From an uncultured Prevotella sp. (GTDB lineage: Bacteria > Bacteroidota > Bacteroidia > Bacteroidales > Bacteroidaceae): a stretch of DNA of 8,307 nucleotides. The position numbers were made by a program, and so were the translations under genes. This document shows positions 1 to 5,813 of this stretch, piece by piece. The stretch lies in assembly GCA_934217675.1 (NCBI GenBank), contig CAKQCV010000092.1, positions 1 to 8,307 of the forward strand, read 5' to 3'. Within the stretch, counting starts at the first letter, position 1; the number at the start of each line of letters is the position of its first letter. The notes under the pieces were generated by a model. It ran no database searches. It had not been told where the DNA came from and worked only from the letters and a program-made list of their open reading frames with translations.

Positions 1-36
1 TACTCCCATTATAACACGAGTTGCTTTATGTGTCAT
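1..36 (-). CDS. Possible start of a further gene (runs off the window)
   Basis: An ATG at 36-34 opens a frame (MTHKATRVIMGV) that overlaps the stop of the secreted-protein gene and is still open at the window edge. No clear ribosome site precedes it. It could be a coupled gene or the frameshifted continuation of the secreted protein; only 12 codons are visible. Confidence 0.2.
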   Translation of the reverse strand, partial: MTHKATRVIMGV

Positions 37-262
37 TATTATTTTTTCGGGTGTTGCACTTATATTGTAAATCTATCGTTTCAGATATTTTTTTAACAGC
101 AACATCCTCATTGGACATCAGCATTACGCCATTATCTTCATCATCTTCAGAATATCCCAAAGTCACGTTTTTATTTTTACTTTCATCTATTGCATTTACA
201 GGAGACACTGACACTGCTATTGCCGCCGCCAATGCAGTTGCTACAACCTTTTTACCTTCCAT
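26..262 (-). CDS. Small secreted protein of unknown function
   Basis: 78 residues from the ATG at 262, placed seven bases after GGAGG. An in-frame ATG at 268 is too close to the ribosome site. Residues 1 to about 24 form a typical signal peptide: MEGKK, a hydrophobic Ala/Val core, and a VNA cleavage site before Ile-Asp-Glu. The mature part is short and polar with an acidic run (YSEDDEDNG), a NEDVAVKKISETID segment and an Asn/Lys-rich tail. I do not recognise a domain. The stop overlaps the possible start of another frame (ATG at 36). Either a second gene begins there or the protein originally continued in that frame and was cut by a shift in the A-rich run near 40-50. It lies beyond the array terminator and appears to be a separate unit. 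Confidence 0.65.
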   Translation of the reverse strand: MEGKKVVATALAAAIAVSVSPVNAIDESKNKNVTLGYSEDDEDNGVMLMSNEDVAVKKISETIDLQYKCNTRKNNNDT

Positions 263-300
263 TAACATTCCTCCATCTAATTAACCATATCAATTAACGC

Positions 301-330
301 AAAAAACGCCAGTACAACCCAGTAACCGGC
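301..330 (-). terminator. Terminator-like hairpin in the leader of the secreted-protein gene
   Basis: On the minus strand GCCGGTTAC (330-322), loop TGGGTT and GTACTGGC (315-308) form an eight-pair stem with one bulge and one G-U pair, followed directly by GTTTTTT (307-301). This is a good intrinsic terminator shape. It sits only about 25-30 bases before the ribosome site of the next gene, so it is either an attenuator in that gene's leader or a barrier to upstream transcripts. Confidence 0.5.
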
Positions 331-439
331 TACACATAGCTTATAAACATTATTTATAATGCTACGTTATAACACATTCTAATTATAATTTTCTCTCAAA
401 TCATTGCTTGTTCCCCCATGATTATTGATATACAAAACA

Positions 440-468
440 CTTATACTACACGAATAGCATATATCCAA
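440..468 (-). promoter_or_regulatory. Possible promoter for the secreted-protein gene
   Basis: Read on the minus strand, TTGGAT (468-463) and TATAAG (445-440) are separated by 17 bases, close to sigma-A spacing; the -35 match is weak. Transcription would start near 433 and give a leader of about 170 bases. The surroundings are AT-rich, so a chance match is quite possible. Confidence 0.3.
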
Positions 469-517
469 AATATAAAATGTGTTGTGTATTTTATTTACAC
501 ATAATAAAACATTAAAA

Positions 518-547
518 TTGACAAATTGTAACACATATTTCTATAAA
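518..547 (+). promoter_or_regulatory. Possible plus-strand promoter
   Basis: TTGACA at 518-523 is a perfect -35 box; an 18-base spacer leads to TATAAA at 542-547. A transcript starting near 554 would reach the hairpin at 597-633, followed by an A/T-rich tail, giving an RNA of roughly 80-90 bases. No plus-strand gene follows. In such AT-rich DNA this may be coincidence. Confidence 0.3.
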
Positions 548-596
548 CTCTACACATTCCACAAATAGTCGCCTATAAATATGCACATAATAAACA

Positions 597-633
597 AAGC
601 CTTATATGACAAATTAACTGTCATATAAGGCTT
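597..633 (-). terminator. Hairpin terminator at the end of the rhs array
   Basis: A perfect 15-bp inverted repeat (597-611 with 619-633, AAGCCTTATATGACA and its complement) encloses a 7-base loop. In minus-strand RNA the stem ends GGCUU followed by a broken U-rich run (UGUUUAUUAU). On the plus strand it is followed by AATATATTTTT, so it could act in both directions. It lies just past the last rhs remnant, as expected for the end of that transcription unit. Confidence 0.6.
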
Positions 634-713
634 AATATATTTTTGAAATCTATTATGATGACCAATACTTTTAAATAGTCCTCTTAATCATTTTTCCAAA
701 GCGCTCCTCCTGT

Positions 714-1336
714 CTAATTTGCAACTGTCAAATTTCCACTTGGATCAGTATCCATTAAATGCAACACACTGTAGTAGTGTCCATATACCTCGCACGCAAA
801 TAGTACAGCCCATAGTCTCGTCAAACTGCTCGCCGCAATAACGGTAGCAATTCTTGGTAGAGCCTGTAGATTTAAGAAGATTACCAAATGCGTCATAAGC
901 GTAGGTATCAGTAACAACGCCACTTTCATTAGCAAGTCCAACAACAGAACCATGTCCGTCATAAAGATATACAGACACATTGCCGTCACGTTCCTGAGAA
1001 TTAAGGTCAGCTCCGATGGTATAGTATGCCTGCACCGAACCCTCAGAACCCATCTCTGCAAGAACATTTGTCAAAGAAGAGTTGTCATTGAGGTACTTTA
1101 CATACTCAGTAACTCCGTCACTTCTGTGAGTAGCCTTACTTGTTCTGTTGCCCTGATAGTCATAAGTGTAACTTTCCTCAGTAACAAGTACTCCGTTCTG
1201 AACAGTTGCCCTTACAAGCTTGTTTTCAGAGTTGTACTCATAGAGAGCAGACTGCGCAGAGCCAATTACCCTTACAAGATTTCCGTTCAGATCATACTCA
1301 TAAGAAGTCTCGGAATCTGAAACAAGCTGATTAATC
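714..1336 (-). pseudogene. Divergent, frameshifted rhs 3' fragment
   Basis: A third rhs piece, clearly more diverged than the other two. It starts in YD repeats (NQLVSDSETSYEYDLNGN) and covers the RHS core (YLYDGHGSVVGLANESG, AFGNLLKSTGSTKN, CGEQFDET). At about 815 one base is missing relative to the family pattern. GLYYLRARYMDTTT is then found only in another frame, and a further internal deletion joins MDT directly to DPSGNLTVAN, ending in TAG at 714. HINT and tip are absent. The upstream boundary at about 1336 cuts the preceding membrane-protein gene. A ribosome-site-like AGGAGG just after the stop (703-711) precedes a six-codon frame MIKRTI (691-671), perhaps the stump of a lost immunity gene. 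Confidence 0.85.
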
Positions 1337-1502
1337 CAAGGACCATTGCCCCTATCCAAGAATTATTCATCGGGATCGGAGACACCGATATCAAAGATAT
1401 ATTATTTGTGTTTATTGCGGTATTCCCGTAATAGATCACATTTTTATCTACCTGAAATCCGGTGGAATCTACCCTTGTATCCTTTTTTCCTTCAAGCTTC
1501 AT
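1287..1502 (-). pseudogene. Truncated small membrane protein (possible immunity gene) running into rhs DNA
   Basis: The start is the ATG at 1502, six bases after AGGAGG; an in-frame ATG at 1517 overlaps the ribosome site and is unlikely. The native part is about 55 residues: a basic, soluble N-terminus, then NVIYYGNTAINTNNISLI and the beginning of a hydrophobic segment (SWIGAMVLGLI). The reading then enters rhs DNA at about 1336 in a different frame from the rhs protein, adding an unrelated dozen residues (SLFQIPRLLMSMI) before TGA at 1289-1287. The pattern of YYGN, a TNIS-like strand and a first membrane helix recalls the N-terminus of small DUF6232-like membrane proteins found near polymorphic toxins; that link is weak. 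Most of the membrane part is lost, so the gene is probably dead. Confidence 0.6.
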
Positions 1503-1766
1503 ATGTTTCCTCCTCATTTCTTATTACTCATGAAAAACTATTCCAAGTATGGTTTTGAATGGTCTTTCAACTGCTAAAATAATGTCTTAATAATTTTCAT
1601 GCTCGTAAAACACCGTATATTCATTGTAATCAATATTCCTTAAAAGAGTGTACAAATATCAAGCTGTGACGGCAACTGACGACAATAAAAATAATAGTAA
1701 TTAAAAGAGCAGTATCTTGATTATCAAGAACACAAAATAGTCCGATAAATTCTGTATAAACAAGAT
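1503..1766. other. AT-rich intergenic stretch
   Basis: About 260 bases between two small genes, with no supported gene. On the minus strand an 18-codon open tail ends in TAA just before the next ribosome site (roughly 1530-1585). It could be the end of a lost toxin tip but shows no recognisable motif. A short perfect palindrome (CTTGAT-T-ATCAAG) lies near 1716-1728. I see no convincing promoter or terminator. Confidence 0.4.
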
Positions 1767-2123
1767 TTAATCAAAACTTGTAGGTTCATCTTCAATCTCA
1801 CATTCAATGTATGTTGTAGTGTTTGAATCTTTGTCTACACCTGGCAAATTATTTAGTGCAGTTGTTGCAGCAACATTCTCCGCAATTGTATTAAATCCCT
1901 CTCTTACACCTCCTCCGCCAGTTTCAAGAGAGCCTCCTCCAATATTTGAAAGCTGTGCCATAAACCGAGCACCGCCATTTAAATCTTTAATAGGCGTTCC
2001 GGTAGAGGCAGTCGGGCATTCCAATCCTTTTTTTATGAGTTCATCTGTCTTTTTCTTAAGCTCTAACTGATTTTCATTGTTTGAAGCACCAGTTGGGATT
2101 AAATCATTAAAATTTGAGTTCAT
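1767..2123 (-). CDS. Small Gly-rich protein of unknown function
   Basis: 118 residues from the ATG at 2123, which has GGAGG eight bases upstream. An earlier in-frame ATG at 2138 overlaps that ribosome site and is less likely. The N-terminal third is polar with a charged helix (about 18-33, rich in Lys and Glu). The middle, about 49-78, is Gly-rich (LNGGARF, IGGGS, TGGGG), followed by an Ala/Asn stretch and an acidic end (CEIEDEPTSFD). There is no Trp, only one Tyr, two Cys, no signal peptide and no membrane segment. It follows the YD-repeat scrap by about 28 bases and precedes a truncated membrane protein gene. I do not recognise it. A displaced immunity protein, a secreted peptide precursor or a structural peptide are all open; the good ribosome site and intact frame argue that it is a real gene. 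Confidence 0.6.
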   Translation of the reverse strand: MNSNFNDLIPTGASNNENQLELKKKTDELIKKGLECPTASTGTPIKDLNGGARFMAQLSNIGGGSLETGGGGVREGFNTIAENVAATTALNNLPGVDKDSNTTTYIECEIEDEPTSFD

Positions 2124-2150
2124 AATATTTTCCTCCATAAAATATTAATA

Positions 2151-2405
2151 TTAAAAAATATAATTGTTTGTAGTAACCCCATTTGCATAATGAACAGCGG
2201 TGCGGTTTCCGTTTGAATCATACTCATAAACAGTTGCATAACCATTGCGGTCAACTACTCTTGTAAGCCTGTCAAGCAGGTCGTATTCATATAAAGTTAA
2301 TCCGAAAGGTGTTGTGACCTTTGTAAGCCTGCAAGCGTTATCATAAGAATAGCTTACATAATTTCCGTCGGAATAATCCACACGGGCCAGACCGTCCATA
2401 AGGTT
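2151..2405 (-). pseudogene. rhs YD-repeat fragment
   Basis: About 80 codons of YD repeats, from MDGLARVDY through YEYDLLDRLTRVVDRNGYA to HYANGVTTN. They match the active gene at about 7877-8113 with only scattered differences. Homology stops abruptly at both ends: at about 2405 beside the AT-rich tail after the immunity gene, and at about 2167, after which the frame runs through NNYIF into a TAA. There is no start with a ribosome site, no core and no HINT, so this is a scrap left by recombination between rhs copies. It comes from much further upstream in the rhs gene than the orphan module before it, showing that the array was not built by simple tip displacement alone. Confidence 0.85.
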
Positions 2406-2441
2406 GTATATTTCAAACTTAACTTTTTATAAAAATTATCT

Positions 2442-2921
2442 TCATTTGTCAAGTATAGTTGGTTTTATCCAAATCGCCTCCAATTCACTATTGCAGATTA
2501 TTGCAATTACATTTGGATAAAATTCAATACATCCATTATCTTTGTCAATATAAGCTTTGCAAATTCCAGTATATAAATTACCAATACATATCCAACCTGA
2601 TTGTAAATCGTAAAACGTTTTCCATTTATTTGCACGTTCAATTCGATAAACATCATCGTCCTTAACATCTAATGTCAAAATTAACTTTCCCCTTACAAAA
2701 TCAGGCACTGTTAATGTTGTATTATTCCATACATTGTAATTATGATATCCCCAAATATCATTTGCACACTTCGTTTGTATATCAAAGCATATATTAATAT
2801 TCTGAATCATAATAGACGGTAGAGATGGCAATATTGGGTATGAATTAAATGAATATTCGTTAATGATATATTGAATACATCCATTTGGGTATTTAAGTGT
2901 ATCTTGTTTTATTTGAAACAT
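2442..2921 (-). CDS. Presumed immunity protein for the orphan toxin tip
   Basis: 159 residues. Its ATG shares one base with the TAA stop of the preceding tip (AAATAATG). The ribosome site GGGAGG is built from the last toxin codons (Gly-Arg-Lys), so the two are translationally coupled when the upstream frame is read. The protein has no signal peptide or membrane segment and looks strand-rich: NINICFDIQ, KLILTLDV, GWICIGNLYTGICKAYID, CIEFYPNVIAIICNS and AIWIKP. It contains seven cysteines (15, 45, 52, 112, 121, 131, 143), consistent with a reduced cytoplasmic setting. I do not recognise the family. The immunity role is inferred only from position and overlap, the standard arrangement for toxin/immunity pairs. 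With no obvious promoter for the module, expression may depend on read-through from the long rhs gene. Confidence 0.72.
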   Translation of the reverse strand: MFQIKQDTLKYPNGCIQYIINEYSFNSYPILPSLPSIMIQNINICFDIQTKCANDIWGYHNYNVWNNTTLTVPDFVRGKLILTLDVKDDDVYRIERANKWKTFYDLQSGWICIGNLYTGICKAYIDKDNGCIEFYPNVIAIICNSELEAIWIKPTILDK

Positions 2922-4585
2922 TATTTCCTCCCTTGTTTAAACAAAAAATGAACAATCATATTACTTGCTAAATCTACTACTAATTCCCAAACACCTTCCT
3001 CTCCATTCACACTTCCCGGAGTATCCCAGCGCCAACCTTTATCCAATCCTCCAGGATCTTTAATTGGTTTTGAACCATTCATAATATCCTCTATTACACT
3101 TTTATACTTCAAATATTTACGATCAGTATGTCCTGCTGCAGTTTTAGACATACTCAAATCATCAACATTTATTTCTAAATCTAATTCTTCATTCTTATAG
3201 TTATGCACCAGCACCCCATACTCGCCAACAAAGTAAGTATGGAAATCGGCAACTTCAAGGTTGTAAACGGTGATAGGTTCAGCAAGCTTTTCAAGCACAG
3301 TATCAGTAACTTCAATCTTGTCACCATCAACAGTGCAGAGAATATCACCAATTTCAAGATTACCGGCAGCTACCCAACCCTTTTCCTCAACATAGAACGG
3401 GTGATTTGTGGTAGTGTCGATAGTTTCACCGTCAGATGTTGAAACGTGGAGAATTTCATCTGTTTCCTTGACCCAGACGTTAAGAACCTCTTTAAGTTCT
3501 GTTTCGCCCGTTTCGGAATTGTATGCCCAGACCTCATCGCCAACCTGAACATCTTCAATGCATACAAGTCCGTCAGAAGTATATACTTCTGTATCACCAG
3601 TGAAGCAAGTGGGATTGAACATTGAGAAGATAATGCTTACAATATTAGCTACCTGAGCCAGTCCCATTTCAGTATTTCCTTCGGCAAATGCTATGACTGC
3701 TACAACGCCGACCACTACTGCAGCAATACCCATTAAAACATAACCTATTGGTCCAAGTTTTGTGAGCATACAAGAGAAATTGGTAACAAGACTTGTTAAA
3801 AATCCCGTTGCAATATGCATTGCAAGTTTTGGTCCTTCAAGCCCCATTCCAATACCCTCTGCAACTGATGATGCAGTGTCCTTAACAACGTCAAATATTC
3901 CACCTACCATATCCAATAACGCTTTTGGATTTGGCATTGCGATTTTTCTAAGTATTCCCTGTATTCCTGTTGTAACCTGAAACTCCATTACGTTTTTATA
4001 TCCGCTTGGGTCGCTGTTTGAAACAGGATTTGCATTAGCATAAAGATACTTGTGCAAAGAAACAGGATCATCAATCGAACCCTCATAGCTGTCCATAGTA
4101 ATGAACCTACCCACAGAAGGATTCATATATCTCGCACGGAGATAGTAAAGTCCTGTTACAGGGTCAAACTGTTCGCCGCAGAAAAGGAAGTCATTCTTAG
4201 TGCTGCCATAGCTGCTTATAAGGTTGCCGAATGCGTCATAGACATACTTATCCGTAACCTTACCGCTTTCGTCGGCAAGCGCACATACAGAACCGTGTCC
4301 ATCATAGACATAGTAAGACTTTTTACCGTCACGTTCCTGAGAAATAAGTTCATCGCCACGGGTATAGTAACACTTCTCCGTGCCATCATAGTTCATCTCA
4401 GCAAGGACATAGGTAAGCTTGCCGTTTATGTCAAGCAGGTACTTTGTGTATTCACCCTCGGAACTCTTTGCAATACGGTTGCCTGCATAATCGTACTTGT
4501 ATTCTTCAACAGAAACATTGTTTCCGCTCTGAACAGTTGCACGGACAAGGCGGTTTTCTGCATTGTAAACATACAGCACAGACTT
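2921..4585 (-). pseudogene. Displaced (orphan) rhs 3' module: RHS core, HINT and alternative toxin tip
   Basis: A second 3' rhs copy, colinear without gaps with the active gene at 6123-7507. Homology begins abruptly at 4585, just after an in-frame TAA at 4603-4601. The first usable start is a GTG at 4579 without a ribosome site, so it is probably silent until recombined into the long gene. Numbered from that GTG: RHS core about 93-189, hydrophobic linker near 274-295, and HINT 325-460 (Cys325 in CFTGDTEV, His459-Asn460). The tip, 461-552, is unrelated to the active one. It has AAGH (His484), IEDIMNG, DPGG, GWRWDTPG (Arg517), a WELVVD strand (531-536) and a terminal IVHFLF (His544). This pattern resembles small ribonuclease toxin tips of the BECR type; I am not sure of the exact family. 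The frame is intact to the stop at 2921, so the tip is functional in principle. Confidence 0.85.
3201..4585. repeat. Direct repeat, copy B (in the orphan module)
   Basis: Partner of 6123-7507. The exact block here is 3483-3931 (449 bases). Similarity ends at 3201, exactly where the HINT His-Asn codons end and the toxin tip begins, and at 4585 on the other side. The intervening 1.5 kb (MITE-like element, immunity/radical SAM gene and tip of the active gene) would be deleted by crossover between the copies, fusing the orphan tip to the active gene. Confidence 0.95.
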
Positions 4586-4677
4586 ACATTTTTTACATAA
4601 TTACATAATTTAAAATTGATTTTGTTGCACTTGACTTGACAATCTATCATTGAAAAAGCAATTATCAATGGAGATTT

Positions 4678-5658
4678 TTATTCAACGATAATTCTATTTA
4701 ATATTTCACCACGATAAGATCTCTCAATACGAATATCAAAGCCTAATTTTTTACCATTATTTACAAAGCGCTCTATGATTCGTTTAGCTCCTTTACCATA
4801 TTTAGAATTGGTATTAACCGCATACTCTTCAATATCCGCACCGGGATAAAGAACATATATGATGTTTATCAAATGTTGATATTCTGATAAATAATCAATA
4901 TATGTCAATCCATTGGTTATTATAATTATTTCTTTGCTAATATTGTTTATTTCATAAAGCACCTTATCAATTGTTTTTATTAAATTTGATGAAAGCGGCT
5001 CTGAATATGCTCCAAATATTACCGTTTCATTATTATATATTCTATTGAATTCTTCAATTATATTTTTTGTAATTTCTTTCACATCTGCTTCCGGTAAAGG
5101 AATACATTCATCTCTAACACAATGCTTACAATTGTTAACACAATTTGTTCCAACATTTAGGCAAAGGTAATTATCTTTCTTTATCCAATATGAACGCTTA
5201 ATGCTTCGAGATCTAATATAGTCCTCCCAATAATATATATTTCTTCCTCCCTTCTCAATATACATCGCATTTTTTCTTATAATTTCGGCACATTTTTTAA
5301 ACCATTGGTTAAATTCCAATGGATCATACTCACCCAAAATATCTGTATCCCAGTAAATTCTACTTGTATTCAAATTACTGTAAATTCTTCTAAAAGCACT
5401 GTACTCAATAATAGGCATTCCTGTCGTAACAAGTTCATATATGCCGTTATCTCTGCGTTGGAATTTAGGTTCAAAATCAAAATCTTCATTCCAAATATAA
5501 GATTTAATTGAATTAATTTGTGCTAAATCATCGTAAAAGGTAAGTATTTCTTTGTCTGATTCACTTGAGATGAATTTGACATTAAATTTTTCTTTAAGCA
5601 ATTCCGAAAAACGCTTTTCATCACATTCACTCATACGAAACAACACTTGTTTGCCCAT
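4678..5658 (-). CDS. Immunity-like domain fused to radical SAM domain
   Basis: 326 residues, start ATG at 5658 behind AGGAG about 10 bases upstream. Residues 1-155 resemble a Firmicute immunity-protein type: an opening like MGKQVLFRMSECDE, a central strand-rich part with IIEYS, then RIYWDTD and a helix LEFNQWFKKCAEIIRKN. Residues 160-326 look like a compact radical SAM domain. LCLNVGTNC leads into Cys173, Cys177 and Cys180 (CX3CX2C, the 4Fe-4S ligands), followed by GAYSEP (216-221), in the place of the SAM-binding GGE motif, and the strand IIIITNG (244-250). The order and spacing recall the short TatD-associated radical SAM proteins. At about 165 residues the domain is small but ends plausibly. 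By position, directly after the active rhs tip, it should be the cognate immunity protein. What the radical SAM half modifies is unknown. The gene is more AT-rich than the rhs DNA, as cassette genes usually are. The radical SAM call is firm; the immunity call is an inference from remembered family features and position. Confidence 0.75.
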   Translation of the reverse strand: MGKQVLFRMSECDEKRFSELLKEKFNVKFISSESDKEILTFYDDLAQINSIKSYIWNEDFDFEPKFQRRDNGIYELVTTGMPIIEYSAFRRIYSNLNTSRIYWDTDILGEYDPLEFNQWFKKCAEIIRKNAMYIEKGGRNIYYWEDYIRSRSIKRSYWIKKDNYLCLNVGTNCVNNCKHCVRDECIPLPEADVKEITKNIIEEFNRIYNNETVIFGAYSEPLSSNLIKTIDKVLYEINNISKEIIIITNGLTYIDYLSEYQHLINIIYVLYPGADIEEYAVNTNSKYGKGAKRIIERFVNNGKKLGFDIRIERSYRGEILNRIIVE

Positions 5659-5696
5659 AATACATATTCTCCTTACAGTTAATTACACATCAAAAC

Positions 5697-5813
5697 TTAA
5701 GGAAATACCGAATAATTCATTATTTAGATTCGCTGTGATTCCTAAGTGATGTATTTAGGCGTGTCTTTCCCCACCGCAGGCAGGAAAAGACACATTAATC
5801 GGCGATTCCTTAA
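5697..5813. mobile_element. MITE-like 117-bp element between toxin and immunity gene
   Basis: The two ends, 5697-5716 and 5794-5813, are inverted copies matching at 16 of 20 positions, both starting TTAAGGAA with CCGA further in. A third, weaker relative lies inside at 5726-5745. Next to the right end is a strong internal hairpin, with arms 5761-5771 and 5783-5793 (GTGTCTTT pairing with AAAGACAC). There is no coding capacity. The outermost TTAA on each side could be the target duplication. The toxin stop codon (5812-5810) lies in the right-hand TTAA, so removing the element and one TTAA would leave the toxin end unchanged and bring the next start to about 40 bases downstream. This is the architecture of a non-autonomous miniature element. 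I do not recognise the family, and an ordinary intergenic structure remains possible. Confidence 0.5.

Larger units (their letters stand above)
269..596. other. AT-rich intergenic region with leader of the secreted-protein gene
   Basis: 328 bases without a supported gene. It contains a possible minus-strand promoter (440-468), a terminator-like hairpin close to the gene (301-330) and a possible plus-strand promoter (518-547), each listed separately. Near 349-362 is a short palindrome, CATTAT-TT-ATAATG. The rest is AT-rich with no recognisable riboswitch class. Confidence 0.5.

Noticed and set aside
952..1320. Open plus-strand frame of 122 codons over the rhs fragment
   Set aside because: It is antisense to clear YD/RHS sequence, has no ribosome site, and its composition mirrors the opposite-strand repeats.
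1767..2123. RiPP precursor matured by the nearby radical SAM domain
   Set aside because: LNGG looks like a double-Gly leader end, but there is no recognisable core peptide or transporter, and the radical SAM half resembles TatD-associated proteins without a visible peptide-binding or SPASM part.
2123..2138. Start of the Gly-rich protein at the earlier ATG (2138)
   Set aside because: That ATG overlaps the GGAGG ribosome site, which is correctly spaced for the ATG at 2123.
4052..4600. Open plus-strand frame of 182 codons opposite the orphan module
   Set aside because: It is complementary to the conserved RHS core; a similar frame appears opposite the active copy because the two copies are homologous, so it is not an independent gene.
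4580..4677. Promoter for the orphan rhs module
   Set aside because: The AT-rich gap shows a short tandem duplication (TTACATAA twice) and a weak hairpin, but no convincing -35/-10 pair or ribosome site, and a stop lies just before the homology begins.
5757..5793. The hairpin as a plain intrinsic terminator after the toxin
   Set aside because: The stem is strong but no U-run follows in minus-strand RNA (CGCCUAAAU), and the structure lies inside the inverted-repeat element.
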